Shown: one piece after another, positions 42,696-51,720 of the stretch | How the letters are laid out: each line of letters starts with the position of its first letter | Numbering within the stretch: position 1 is the first letter of the stretch | Source of the DNA: Paraherbaspirillum soli | GTDB lineage: Bacteria; Pseudomonadota; Gammaproteobacteria; Burkholderiales; Burkholderiaceae_D | NCBI RefSeq assembly: GCF_042654985.1 | Contig: NZ_JBHSMT010000008.1 | Coordinates: forward strand, 62,001 to 126,000 | DNA: 64,000 bases | Direction of reading: 5' to 3' | The notes under the pieces: model-generated | Told to the model about the DNA's origin: nothing | Databases searched by the model: none | Seen by the model: the letters and a program-made list of their open reading frames with translations, nothing else | Position numbers and translations under genes: made by a program

Positions 42696-43292
42696 CTACA
42701 AGCTGCCCTTGGTTGAAGGGATGGTGCCGGCTGCTCGCGCGTCCAGTTCTATCGCCATCCGCAGCGCGCGCCCAAAGGCCTTGAATACGGTTTCGCATTG
42801 ATGGTGGGCATTTTCGCCGCGCAGATTGTCGATGTGCAAGGACACCAGCGCATGATTGACAAAGCCCTGGAAAAATTCATGGGTCAGATCGACATCGAAG
42901 CCGCCTATCATGGCGCGCTTGAACGGCACGTGGAATTCGAGCCCGGGACGACCGGAACAATCAATCACCACGCGCGACAACGCTTCATCCAGCGGCACAT
43001 AGGAATGACCGTAGCGGCGGATGCCCTTCTTGTCGCCGATTGCCTTGGCAAAAGCCTGGCCCAGAGTAATGCCGACGTCTTCCACTGTGTGATGGGCATC
43101 GATGTGCAGGTCGCCATTGGCCTCGATGTCCAGATCGATCAGGCCGTGTCGCGCAATTTGATCCAGCATATGATCCAGAAACGGTACGCCGGTACGCAGC
43201 TTTTGCTGGCCGGTACCATCCAGATTGATGGCGACGCGGATTTGCGTCTCATTGGTGTTGCGGGTGATCTCTGCAGTTCTGGGCGTGGACAT
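42696..43292 (-). CDS. hisB: Imidazoleglycerol-phosphate dehydratase
   Basis: Dehydrates imidazole glycerol phosphate. The 198-residue monofunctional form lacks the phosphatase domain of E. coli HisB. Manganese-site motifs are GVPFLDHMLDQIARHG, DLHIDAHHTVEDVGI and LHIDNLRGENAHHQCE. It follows the methyltransferase gene by 274 bases that contain no gene, the longest gap in the his cluster. An internal promoter may lie there, though I see no convincing hexamers. Confidence 0.95.
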   Translation of the reverse strand: MSTPRTAEITRNTNETQIRVAINLDGTGQQKLRTGVPFLDHMLDQIARHGLIDLDIEANGDLHIDAHHTVEDVGITLGQAFAKAIGDKKGIRRYGHSYVPLDEALSRVVIDCSGRPGLEFHVPFKRAMIGGFDVDLTHEFFQGFVNHALVSLHIDNLRGENAHHQCETVFKAFGRALRMAIELDARAAGTIPSTKGSL

Positions 43293-43566
43293 GTTCAGGT
43301 TGAGGCCAAAGTTACGATGCGAATGACGCGTTTGAGGCGTAGAGGAATTAGTGTACTAAATTATTTGGCACTTCGATTTACTACTGTAAGTTGCCAAGCA
43401 GCGGTTCAGTCAGGCCACCATTTTACCGATATTTTTTGGCAAACCCGGCATCGCGACCGGCATGGCTAACGATAATTGGCATTCAGGTTTTCCGCCCTGC
43501 AATTAACTTGTCTTACGGCATTCAAATGCGGTGGTAGAGCTTGAAAAAACACGCTCCACAACCGGT

Positions 43567-44349
43567 TCACCCGACCAGCTCGAGCGCATCCGGCTTGTCC
43601 AGTTGCGCCAGTCGCTGCTCAATCAACGCGCAATACTCCGGATTCAATTCGAAACCGACGAAATTCCGCCCGCAACGTCGCGCCGCCACCGCCGTCGTGC
43701 CGCTACCCATGAACGGGTCCAGCACGATGCCGCCGGGCGGGCAGGATGCCTTGATCATGCGCTCGACGATTTCCAGCGGTTTCTGGGTCGGATGATCGGC
43801 CCGCTCGGGATGCTCGCGGTGCAGCCGGGAAACGCTCCAGATATCTTTCGGGTTGTAACCCAGCTCCAGCCATTTGGCGCCGACAAAAATCGAGCGCGAG
43901 CGAGCTTTCTTGGTTTCGGCGTCGTAGGGAATCCGGATCGCGTCGAGATCGAAGTAATAATCCTTGGCGCGGGCAAAAAAACCAACCGTGTCATGCACCG
44001 ACGAATAGCGCCTGGTGCCGCCGCCCATCGAAGGTACCCGGCGATCCCAGATGATTTCGTTGAGCATGGTCATGCGCTGTTTCAGCAGCACGAAGATTTC
44101 CGGCGAATAGCGCCAGGTCAGGAAAATATACAGGCTGCCGTTCGGCTTCAGCTTCGGCAATGCGGCATCGATCCACTGTTCGGTCCAGCGCAGGTAGGCC
44201 GCAGTATCGAGCTTGTCGGAGTCGTTGCCGTAATCCTTGCCCAAGCCGTACGGCGGGTCCGCCAGCAGCAAGTCCACCGATCCATCCGGGATGCGCGCCA
44301 AGCCTTGCAGCGCGTCCTCGCCATAAATCCGGTTGCGCCAATCGCTCAT
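43567..44349 (-). CDS. Orphan DNA N6-adenine methyltransferase (beta class)
   Basis: A 260-residue SAM-dependent DNA methyltransferase. The catalytic motif DPPY is at residues 31-34 and the SAM-binding motif DPFMGSGTT comes later, near 211-219. That order is the beta class, and DPPY indicates N6-adenine methylation. The middle region (RRVPSMGGGTRRYSSVHDTV) should help recognise the target. No CcrM-like C-terminal extension is present. No restriction endonuclease gene is adjacent, so it is a solitary enzyme. It lies 22 bases after hisD, in the place where hisC is often found. Confidence 0.9.
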   Translation of the reverse strand: MSDWRNRIYGEDALQGLARIPDGSVDLLLADPPYGLGKDYGNDSDKLDTAAYLRWTEQWIDAALPKLKPNGSLYIFLTWRYSPEIFVLLKQRMTMLNEIIWDRRVPSMGGGTRRYSSVHDTVGFFARAKDYYFDLDAIRIPYDAETKKARSRSIFVGAKWLELGYNPKDIWSVSRLHREHPERADHPTQKPLEIVERMIKASCPPGGIVLDPFMGSGTTAVAARRCGRNFVGFELNPEYCALIEQRLAQLDKPDALELVG

Positions 44350-44371
44350 GCCGCCACTGCCATCAGCGATC

Positions 44372-45697
44372 TCATTTGGCGGGTTCTTTCAGGCGATATT
44401 CCGCTGACCGGGCATGTGCTTGCAAGCCCTCGCCGTAAGCCAGTTCGGCCGCAATCTTGCCCAAGGTCTGGGCCCCGGCTTCGCTGATATGGATCATGCT
44501 GGAACGCTTCTGGAAATCGTATACGCCGAGCGGCGACGAAAAGCGTGCGGTGCGCGAGGTCGGCAATACGTGATTCGGACCGGCGCAATAATCGCCCAGC
44601 GATTCCGATGAAAAACGTCCGAGGAACATGGCGCCGGCATGACGAATCCGGTCGGCCCAGCGCTGCGGATCGGCAGCTGAAATTTCCAGGTGTTCAGCCG
44701 CGATCAGATTGGCGATATCGCATGCTTGGTCCATGTCGCGCACGCTGATCAGCGCGCCGCGGTTGGTCAACGAAGTACGGATCACTTCATGTCGCGGCAT
44801 CAGCGGCAGTTGGCGGTTGATGCTGGCTTCGACTTGCGCGATGTAGGCCGGATCCGGGCAGACCAGGATCGACTGCGCCAGCTCATCGTGCTCGGCTTGC
44901 GAAAACAAATCCATCGCGATCCAGTCGGGGTCGGTGGTGCCATCGCACAGCACCAGGATTTCCGACGGGCCGGCGATCATGTCAATGCCGACCGTACCGA
45001 ACACACGACGCTTGGCAGCTGCGACATAGGCATTGCCGGGGCCGACAATCTTGTCGACCTGCGGCACCGTTGCGGTGCCATATGCCAGCGCAGCGACCGC
45101 CTGCGCGCCGCCGATCGTGAATACCCGATCGACTCCGGCGATAGCCGCAGCAGCCAGCACCAGTTCATTTTTGACGCCATCCGGCGTCGGCACCACCATG
45201 ATGACTTCCTGCACCCCGGCGACCTTGGCCGGGATCGCATTCATCAGCACCGAGGACGGATAGGCGGCCTTGCCGCCGGGGACGTAAATGCCGACCCGGT
45301 CCAGCGGCGTGACCTTTTGCCCCAGCACATTGCCGTCGGCTTCGGTGTAGCTGAAGCCATCCGAACCGCACTCCGCTTTTTGCCGTTGATGGTAAGCGCG
45401 CACGCGGTCGGCAGCGGTTTGCAAAGCATCCCGGCGCGTCGGCGACAAGCCGGCCAGCGCCGCTTGCAATTCCTGCTGGCCGATTTCAAGTGTTGCAACG
45501 CTGCCGGCATTGAGGCGATCGAAGCGATTGGTGTACTCCAACACAGCGGCATCGCCGCGCGCTTTGACGTCGGCCAGAATCCGGGCCGCGGCCTGGTCGA
45601 TTGCATCGTCTTCGCTCGCTTCAAATGCCAACACCGCCCTCAGTTGCGCATTGAAATCCGGCATCGCCGAATCGAGTTTCCTGATTGTTATGCTCAT
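44372..45697 (-). CDS. hisD: Histidinol dehydrogenase
   Basis: Zinc- and NAD-dependent enzyme for the last two oxidations to histidine. The 441 residues show VPGGKAAYPSSVLMNAIPAK, VDKIVGPGNAYVAAAKRRVF, and the active-site region DLFSQAEHDELAQSILV with Glu and His. The C-terminal motif HISEAGAQTLGKIAAELAYG has changes but is recognisable. It is separated from hisG by a family A repeat. Confidence 0.96.
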   Translation of the reverse strand: MSITIRKLDSAMPDFNAQLRAVLAFEASEDDAIDQAAARILADVKARGDAAVLEYTNRFDRLNAGSVATLEIGQQELQAALAGLSPTRRDALQTAADRVRAYHQRQKAECGSDGFSYTEADGNVLGQKVTPLDRVGIYVPGGKAAYPSSVLMNAIPAKVAGVQEVIMVVPTPDGVKNELVLAAAAIAGVDRVFTIGGAQAVAALAYGTATVPQVDKIVGPGNAYVAAAKRRVFGTVGIDMIAGPSEILVLCDGTTDPDWIAMDLFSQAEHDELAQSILVCPDPAYIAQVEASINRQLPLMPRHEVIRTSLTNRGALISVRDMDQACDIANLIAAEHLEISAADPQRWADRIRHAGAMFLGRFSSESLGDYCAGPNHVLPTSRTARFSSPLGVYDFQKRSSMIHISEAGAQTLGKIAAELAYGEGLQAHARSAEYRLKEPAK

Positions 45698-45720
45698 AGT
45701 GATCCGCGTTGCTTCGATAA

Positions 45721-45848
45721 GGGCACTCTAAAAACCTACTGCGCGGCGCAATCTCGGACCTGCGATGCTCACCCGCTCCGTACTGCTGCAGGAGTTGCAA
45801 CTTCGTCGCTCCGACCTTGCGCCGCTCGCTACGGTTTTTAGAATGCCC
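45721..45848. repeat. Family A palindromic repeat, copy 3 (hisG/hisD gap)
   Basis: Arms GGGCACTCTAAAAACC (45721-45736) and GGTTTTTAGAATGCCC (45833-45848) pair with one mismatch. The inside carries CAATCTCGGACCTGCGATGC and CTTGCGCCGCTCGCTACGG, as in copy 2. The inner CCGTAC hairpin is broken by an insertion. It takes up most of the 166-base gap between hisG and hisD and is transcribed with them. Confidence 0.85.
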
Positions 45849-45863
45849 ATAACATCTTCGTAA

Positions 45864-46511
45864 TTATTGAATCGCAGCTTTTTCGAACGCTTCCAGAATC
45901 GGTTGCAGCCGCTCGCGCTTCAGCTTCAGCGCAGCCTGATTGACCACCAGCCGCGATGAAATATCCATGATGTGTTCGACTTCGACCAGATTGTTGGCGC
46001 GCAAGGTGCCGCCGGTGCTGACCAGATCGACGATGGCATCGGCCAGCCCGACCAGCGGCGCCAGTTCCATCGAGCCGTACAACTTGATCAGGTCTACGTG
46101 CATCCCCTTGGCGGCAAAATGCTCGCGCGCGGTCAGCAGGTATTTGGTGGCAACGCGCAATCTGGCGCCTTGCCGAATCGCGCTGGCGTAATCGAAACCG
46201 GCCTGCACCGCCACCGACATCCGGCACTTTGCGATATCCAGGTCTATCGGTTGATACAGGCCTTCGCCGCCATGTTCCAGCAGCACATCCTTGCCGGCCA
46301 CGCCGAAATCAGCCGCGCCGTATTGCACATAAGTCGGCACATCGGAAGCGCGCACGATGATCACATTGACCAGCGGATCGTTGGTCGCCAGGATCAACTT
46401 GCGCGAGGTCTCCGGATCTTCGGTGACGACAATGCCCGCGGCCTTCAGCAACGGCAGCGTTTCTTCGAAAATGCGGCCTTTGGACAAGGCCAGCGTTAAT
46501 TTCTGGCTCAT
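45864..46511 (-). CDS. hisG: ATP phosphoribosyltransferase, short form
   Basis: First enzyme of histidine biosynthesis, joining ATP and PRPP. At 215 residues it is the short form without the C-terminal regulatory domain, so it needs the HisZ regulatory subunit, which is not encoded in the window. Motifs: LTLALSKGRIFEETLPLL, YGAADFGVAGKDVLLE and the PRPP loop DAIVDLVSTGGTLRANNL. It overlaps murA by four bases. Confidence 0.95.
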   Translation of the reverse strand: MSQKLTLALSKGRIFEETLPLLKAAGIVVTEDPETSRKLILATNDPLVNVIIVRASDVPTYVQYGAADFGVAGKDVLLEHGGEGLYQPIDLDIAKCRMSVAVQAGFDYASAIRQGARLRVATKYLLTAREHFAAKGMHVDLIKLYGSMELAPLVGLADAIVDLVSTGGTLRANNLVEVEHIMDISSRLVVNQAALKLKRERLQPILEAFEKAAIQ

Positions 46512-47758
46512 TTGATTCTTTCGATTTTGGCGCCGACCGTGGACAGCTTGCGCTCCATGTGGTCGTAGCCGCGATCCAGGTGATAAATGCGCTCGATCAG
46601 CGTCTCGCCTTGCGCCACCAGGCCGGCGATGACCAGCGAAGCCGAAGCGCGCAAGTCGGTTGCCATCACCGGCGCGCCAACCAGATGGTCGACGCCCTTG
46701 ATGATCGCGGTATTGCCTTCGACATCAATCGCGGCGCCGAGACGGTTCATTTCCTGAACGTGCATGAAGCGATTTTCGAAAATCGTTTCGGTGACGTGGC
46801 TGGTGCCGTCGGCAATGCTGTTCAAGGCCATGAACTGCGCCTGCATGTCGGTCGGGAACCCCGGGTATTCGGTGGTGCGGAAGCTGATCGCCTTCGGCCG
46901 CGCTGCCATCTGCACCCGGATCCAGTCGTCGCCGGAAGTCAGGATCACGCCGGCTTCGCGCAACTTGTCGAGCGCGGCATCCAGGATATTGCTGCGGGTG
47001 TTTTTCAAGGTCACGTCGCCACCGGCGGCGGCTACCGCGCACAGGAAAGTGCCGGTTTCAATCCGGTCGGCAATCACGGCATGCTGCGCACCGTGCAATT
47101 TGTCGACGCCTTGAATCACCAGGCGATCGGTGCCGATGCCGTCGATCCTGGCGCCCATCGCCACCAGCAGGTTGGCGAGATCGCTCACTTCCGGTTCGCG
47201 CGCGGCATTTTCCAGTACTGTTTCGCCATCGGCCAGCGTTGCCGCCATCAGCAGGTTCTCGGTACCGGTCACGGTAATCATGTCAGTGACAATCCGGGTG
47301 CCTTTCAGCTTCTTCGCTTTGGCATGGATGTAGCCGGCCTCGATCGCGATCTCGGCGCCCATCGCCTGCAAGCCCTTGATGTGCTGATCGACCGGACGCG
47401 AGCCGATCGCGCAACCGCCCGGCAACGACACCTTGGCTTCGCCAAAGCGTGCCAACAACGGTCCCAGCACCAAAATCGAAGCGCGCATGGTTTTCACCAT
47501 TTCATACGGCGCTTCCAGGCTATCGATGGCGTCGCCTTGCAATGTCACTGCGTGGCCGTCTTGCGTCGCCTTCAATCCCAGCTGGCGCAATAGCTTCAAC
47601 ATGGTCGACACATCGTGCAGATTGGGCACGTTGGTCAATTGCAATTGATCCGCGGTGAGCAGACCTGCACACAAAATCGGCAGCGCCGCGTTCTTGGCGC
47701 CGGAGATGGTGATCTCACCGGACAGGCGGTTACCGCCCTGTATCAATAATTTATCCAT
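46508..47758 (-). CDS. murA: UDP-N-acetylglucosamine 1-carboxyvinyltransferase
   Basis: First committed step of peptidoglycan synthesis: transfers enolpyruvate to UDP-GlcNAc. The 416 residues form the two-domain EPSP-synthase-like fold. Diagnostic segments are LLIQGGNRLSGEITISGAKN at the N-terminus and LPGGCAIGSRPVDQHIKGL with the fosfomycin-sensitive active-site cysteine (about Cys116). YPGFPTDMQAQFMAL is also present. It follows ibaG in the order seen in E. coli. Confidence 0.96.
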   Translation of the reverse strand: MDKLLIQGGNRLSGEITISGAKNAALPILCAGLLTADQLQLTNVPNLHDVSTMLKLLRQLGLKATQDGHAVTLQGDAIDSLEAPYEMVKTMRASILVLGPLLARFGEAKVSLPGGCAIGSRPVDQHIKGLQAMGAEIAIEAGYIHAKAKKLKGTRIVTDMITVTGTENLLMAATLADGETVLENAAREPEVSDLANLLVAMGARIDGIGTDRLVIQGVDKLHGAQHAVIADRIETGTFLCAVAAAGGDVTLKNTRSNILDAALDKLREAGVILTSGDDWIRVQMAARPKAISFRTTEYPGFPTDMQAQFMALNSIADGTSHVTETIFENRFMHVQEMNRLGAAIDVEGNTAIIKGVDHLVGAPVMATDLRASASLVIAGLVAQGETLIERIYHLDRGYDHMERKLSTVGAKIERIK

Positions 47759-47796
47759 TTATTTATCCATGATGATGCAGCTTGAGCATGCATCCA

Positions 47797-48033
47797 TTAT
47801 TTCTGAAATTCCTCGGGAGTCAGGGTCTTCATCGACAACGCGTGGATTTCTTCACGCATGCGATCTCCCAACGCTGCATAAACCAGTTGGTGACGCTGTA
47901 TCAGGCGCTTGCCGTCAAAGGCAGCCGAGACGATCACCGCATTGAAATGCTGACCATCGCCCTCGACTTCCAGGTGCGAGCATTCGAGGCCGGCAGCAAT
48001 GTAACTTTTAACCAGATCGGGGGTCGGGAACAT
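47797..48033 (-). CDS. ibaG: BolA-family protein (IbaG-like)
   Basis: A 78-residue BolA/IbaG protein, a small class linked to iron-sulfur cluster handling with monothiol glutaredoxins. The BolA core is DGQHFNAVIVSAAFDGKRLI and RHQLVYAALGDRM. Position between the mla genes and murA is the same as for E. coli ibaG, which supports the IbaG rather than BolA assignment. Confidence 0.9.
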   Translation of the reverse strand: MFPTPDLVKSYIAAGLECSHLEVEGDGQHFNAVIVSAAFDGKRLIQRHQLVYAALGDRMREEIHALSMKTLTPEEFQK

Positions 48034-48046
48034 AATAATTCTCTCT

Positions 48047-48802
48047 TTAGTGCCGCAATTTATAACCGTGCTTCAACATCTGTACCGCCAGCGTCGCCAG
48101 CAATGCCAAAGACACGGAAATGACGGCCAGACTGATCAGCGGATTGATGTCCGACTGACCGAAAAATCCATAACGAAAGCCGTCGATCATATAAAAGAAC
48201 GGATTCAAGTGGGATACCGCCTGCCAAAACGGCGGCAGCGAACGAATCGAATAGAACACGCCGGCCAGGAACGTCGCCGGCATGATCAGGAAATTCTGGA
48301 ACGCCGCCAACTGGTCGAACTTGTCGGCCCAGATACCGGCGATCAAGCCCATGGTCCCCAGCAGCGCCGCGCCCAGCACTGCAAAGATGACTATCCACCA
48401 CGGCGCCACGAACGACAGATTGGCGAACCAGGCGGTAATCACGAACACCCCCGAACCAACCGCCACGCCACGCACCACCGACGCCAGCACGTAGCCGCCG
48501 AACAGCTCCCAATGCGATAGCGGCGGCAACAGGACGAACACCAGGTTGCCGGTCATTTTCGACTGCGTCAACGACGACGAAGTATTGGCAAACGCGTTTT
48601 GCAACACGCTCATCATCACCAGGCCGGGAATCAGAAATGCCGTGTATTGCACACCCGGATAAACTTCGACGTGATCTTTCAAGGTATGCCCGAACACCAG
48701 CAAGTACAGCATCGCCGTCAGGATCGGCGCCGCGATGGTCTGCGTCGCGACTTTCCAGAAGCGCAGCACTTCCTTGTAAAACAGGGTTTGAAAGCCAATC
48801 AT
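48047..48802 (-). CDS. ABC-2 type exporter permease (YadH-like)
   Basis: A 251-residue inner-membrane permease of the ABC-2 family with six membrane segments. It begins IGFQTLFYKEVLRFWKVATQ. Typical features are LYLLVFGHTLKDHV and the conserved C-terminal part PATFLAGVFYSIRSLPPFWQ, then NPFFYMIDGFRYGFFG. It overlaps the ATPase gene by four bases and forms an exporter with it, resembling E. coli YadGH. Substrate unknown; the mla and murA neighbours hint at an envelope component. Confidence 0.9.
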   Translation of the reverse strand: MIGFQTLFYKEVLRFWKVATQTIAAPILTAMLYLLVFGHTLKDHVEVYPGVQYTAFLIPGLVMMSVLQNAFANTSSSLTQSKMTGNLVFVLLPPLSHWELFGGYVLASVVRGVAVGSGVFVITAWFANLSFVAPWWIVIFAVLGAALLGTMGLIAGIWADKFDQLAAFQNFLIMPATFLAGVFYSIRSLPPFWQAVSHLNPFFYMIDGFRYGFFGQSDINPLISLAVISVSLALLATLAVQMLKHGYKLRH

Positions 48803-49740
48803 TTGACACCCTCCGCGCAGACTTCGCCGACCTTGGCGGGGGCCGTCTCGCCGCCCATGATCTGCAGGAACACATCTTCCAGATCGGCCTGCTGCAACTG
48901 CATGTCCTCGATCACCGCGCCGGCCTGGCGCAAGGTGGCCAGGATAGGTTCAACATCGGGATAGTCGTTGACGCGCAACGCAAACTTGTTGCCGTCGGCA
49001 TGCAATACCAATGGCTGCAGCGCCGCCGGCAAACCGCCATTCGCCAGGTGCACCAGCAATTGCGAACCGGAAATCTGCTTGATCAGCGCCGAGGTCGAAT
49101 CCAGCGCCACCACCTTGCCGAGCTTCAGCATCGCGATCCGATCGCATTGCTCCTGCGCTTCTTCCAGGTAGTGGGTGGTCAACACGACGGTGTGGCCTTC
49201 GCGGTTCAAGCGCGAAATGAATTGCCACAAGGTCTGGCGCAACTCGACATCGACGCCGGCGGTCGGCTCATCCAGCACAATCACCGGTGGCTTGTGCACC
49301 AGCGCCTGAGCCACCAGCACGCGCCGCTTCATGCCGCCGGATAGCGCGCGCATATTGGTATCGGCCTTATTGGTCAGGTCGAGGTTTTCCATCACCTCGT
49401 CGATCCATTTATCGTTATTTCTCAGGCCGAAGTAACCGGACTGCATGCGCAAGGTTTCGCGCACCGTGAAAAACGGATCGAACACCAGCTCCTGCGGCAC
49501 TACGCCCAGCTTCCTGCGCGCCGCACGATAGTCGCTGACGACATCGTGACCGTGAATCGTGACGGTGCCGGAGTCGGACCGATTAAGGCCGGCGATGATC
49601 GAGATCAGCGTGGTTTTGCCAGCCCCGTTGGGACCCAGCAAACCAAAGAATTCGCCCTCTTCGATGGTCAGCGAAACACCGCCCAGCGCTTGCAGCGACT
49701 GGTAGCGTTTTTTGACATTGGTGATTTGTATGGCCGCCAT
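48799..49740 (-). CDS. ABC exporter ATP-binding protein (YadG-like)
   Basis: A 313-residue ATPase. Walker A is GLLGPNGAGKTTLIS (about 33-47), the signature LSGGMKRRVLVAQAL, Walker B VIVLDEPTAGVD, and the switch histidine is in VVLTTHYLEEAQEQCD. The C-terminal 80 residues are the extension typical of CcmA/YadG exporters. It pairs with the permease through a four-base overlap and lies 154 bases downstream of mlaB. Confidence 0.92.
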   Translation of the reverse strand: MAAIQITNVKKRYQSLQALGGVSLTIEEGEFFGLLGPNGAGKTTLISIIAGLNRSDSGTVTIHGHDVVSDYRAARRKLGVVPQELVFDPFFTVRETLRMQSGYFGLRNNDKWIDEVMENLDLTNKADTNMRALSGGMKRRVLVAQALVHKPPVIVLDEPTAGVDVELRQTLWQFISRLNREGHTVVLTTHYLEEAQEQCDRIAMLKLGKVVALDSTSALIKQISGSQLLVHLANGGLPAALQPLVLHADGNKFALRVNDYPDVEPILATLRQAGAVIEDMQLQQADLEDVFLQIMGGETAPAKVGEVCAEGVK

Positions 49741-49894
49741 AACGCCTGGATACGTACGATTAAAATGGTAGCGCCACCGGCGTTGCCTGAAGCAGAGCCT
49801 GGTGGCGAAACCTTTGATTATATTGGAATTCCAGGCCGAGAACCGGGGATGGGCGCAAACCCGAAAACATCCGAGGGAAGAGAAGGGAAATGGA

Positions 49895-50206
49895 TTAGTG
49901 ATATTCGGTGATGCGGCTGACTGGCTGCGGCGGCGTCGTTGTCAGCGACAACAGCTCGGCGACGCCATACAACTCGATCAGGCTTTGCAGATTGGCGGAC
50001 AAGCCGGAAAAATGCAGCGTGCCGCCCTGCTTGCGGGCAGCTGATTGCCATGCCAACAATGTTGCAACGGCGGCCGAATCGACCGCCAGCACATTGCTCA
50101 GGTCTATCCCGGTCTCGCCCTCGGCGATGGCGCGCAAGCCCTCTTCCAGAGTGGCTTTGGCGTTGCTGACGGTGAGCGAGTGAGATGGCCTGAACATGGT
50201 GGTCAA
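49895..50206 (-). CDS. mlaB: STAS-domain protein MlaB
   Basis: A 103-residue STAS-domain protein, the small cytoplasmic subunit that stabilises the MlaFE phospholipid transporter. The fold is seen in the strand-helix pattern GETGIDLSNVLAVDSAAVATLLAWQ, whose DSAAV site is the region phosphorylated or bound in STAS proteins, and then GGTLHFSGLSANLQSLIELY. It follows mlaC by 25 bases. Confidence 0.88.
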   Translation of the reverse strand: MTTMFRPSHSLTVSNAKATLEEGLRAIAEGETGIDLSNVLAVDSAAVATLLAWQSAARKQGGTLHFSGLSANLQSLIELYGVAELLSLTTTPPQPVSRITEYH

Positions 50207-50231
50207 TCAATAAGGATATGTAATAACTTTC

Positions 50232-50864
50232 TTACTTTGCAGCTTTGGCGGCGGCAAGTTTCTGGTTCTTTTCAGTCAGCGTCTTGATCAGCCCGTCGAT
50301 ACCTGATTTGCCGATTTCGGAAGCAAAAGTCCCTTTATATGTTTCGACCAGCCAGGCGCCCAGCACGTTGACGTCATAGATTTTCCAGCCCGCGCCAATT
50401 TTTTCCATGTGGTAATCGAGTTGAATCGGCTCGCGACCCGACTGCACCACTGCCGAGCGCACTATCACGTCCGTGTCGGCCGCATCGCTGCGCATCGGCT
50501 TGAGTTCGATGGTCTGGTCATGCACTTGGGAAAACGCCCCGGAATAAGTGCGGATCAACAGGATGCGGAACTGCTCGATCAGCTGTTTTTGCTGCTCCGG
50601 CGTCGCTTCACGCCAGTAGCGCCCGGCTGCCAATGCGGTTGTATGCTCAAAGTTGACATACGGCATGATCTTTTCTTCAACCAGCGCCTTGATACGCTCC
50701 TTATTGCCGCCCTGAATGCTCTTGTCAGCCTTGGCGGTATTCAACACATCCAGGCTGATACGTTTCACCAGTGCATCCGGCGCTTCCTGCGCAAAGGAGG
50801 CGCCAGAAAATGCCAAGCTACCAAAAGTCAGTGTCACCGCTAGGTATTTCTTGAAGATATTCAT
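50232..50864 (-). CDS. mlaC: Periplasmic phospholipid carrier MlaC
   Basis: Soluble periplasmic protein that ferries phospholipid between the outer-membrane MlaA complex and the inner-membrane MlaFEDB. The 210 residues start with a signal peptide (about 1-25, cleavage after SFAQ or close by). The MlaC domain follows: EEKIMPYVNFEHTTALAAGR, YWREATPEQQKQLIEQF, and a C-terminal GAWLVETYKGTFASEIGKSG. Confidence 0.92.
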   Translation of the reverse strand: MNIFKKYLAVTLTFGSLAFSGASFAQEAPDALVKRISLDVLNTAKADKSIQGGNKERIKALVEEKIMPYVNFEHTTALAAGRYWREATPEQQKQLIEQFRILLIRTYSGAFSQVHDQTIELKPMRSDAADTDVIVRSAVVQSGREPIQLDYHMEKIGAGWKIYDVNVLGAWLVETYKGTFASEIGKSGIDGLIKTLTEKNQKLAAAKAAK

Positions 50865-51000
50865 GTTTTTCCAATAATTTTAGTGATTGTTGGCGGATGC
50901 TACAGCTGCCTCGCTCCCGGCACCCGCTAAGACGGCAACTGCCACCACAGGTTCCCGCACCGCAGCATGACACGCGCCGCGGGTGCAAGGCAAGCCATGC

Positions 51001-51720
51001 TTACTCAGCAGGCTTGGTCGTTGCCGGCTTATCCGCAGGCGCATCTTCATCGTTGCCGCGAATCTGGCTTTGACGACGTTGAGTATAGGCGTCGCGCACG
51101 AATTCGTATTTGTCGAGAGCGGCGTCTTCCAGCATTTCAGAAGCATCCAGCAAATTGGCGCGCTTATCGATCAGGCGCACCACCGAGCCGGTATTGCGCC
51201 AGCGCACCGGATATTTGTAGGACCACAAATCGCCGCGGAAATCGACCGGCAGCGCGGCGGTATCGCGAATATTGGATGGTCCGAACAATGGCAACACCAG
51301 ATATGGGCCGGATCCTACGCCCCATTTACCAAGAGTTTGACCAAAATCTTTATTGTGCTTTTGCAAGCCGGCTTCGGAGCTGACGTCCAGCAAACCACCC
51401 AGACCAAAGGTGGTATTGACCGCCACCCGCATCACGTCCGAGGTGCCGTCCGCGACATTGCCTTGCAAGAAGCCGTTGACCGAACTCCAGATATCGCCAA
51501 GATTGCCAAAAAAGTTATGTACGCCGGTTTGCACAAATGACGGCAGCCAGTTCCGGTAGGCGGTAGCGACCGGCTTCAGGGCAACCTTGTCAACGGTGTC
51601 GTTAAAGCTGAACATCGCCCGGTTGTAGCCTTCCAGCGGGTCCTGCGGGTTATGGGTAGTGGCGCAGCCGCTCAACGCGGCGATCATGGCAACGGCAGCC
51701 AAGCGAGTCATGTTGGTCAT
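51001..51720 (-). CDS. mlaA: Outer-membrane lipoprotein MlaA (VacJ)
   Basis: Removes misplaced phospholipid from the outer leaflet of the outer membrane. The 239-residue lipoprotein has a lipobox LSGC (Cys19), then DPLEGYNRAMFSFNDTVDK, QTGVHNFFGNLGDIWSSVN and YLVLPLFGPSNIRDT. A polar C-terminal tail rich in Lys and Pro closes it. Here it lies within the mla operon, between mlaD and mlaC, unlike in E. coli, where it is elsewhere. It overlaps mlaD by four bases. Confidence 0.94.
   Translation of the reverse strand: MTNMTRLAAVAMIAALSGCATTHNPQDPLEGYNRAMFSFNDTVDKVALKPVATAYRNWLPSFVQTGVHNFFGNLGDIWSSVNGFLQGNVADGTSDVMRVAVNTTFGLGGLLDVSSEAGLQKHNKDFGQTLGKWGVGSGPYLVLPLFGPSNIRDTAALPVDFRGDLWSYKYPVRWRNTGSVVRLIDKRANLLDASEMLEDAALDKYEFVRDAYTQRRQSQIRGNDEDAPADKPATTKPAE

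Noticed and set aside
43293..43566. Possible hisC remnant between hisB and the methyltransferase gene
   Set aside because: The 274 bases are AT-rich and show no aminotransferase motif in any frame. Nothing supports a pseudogene.
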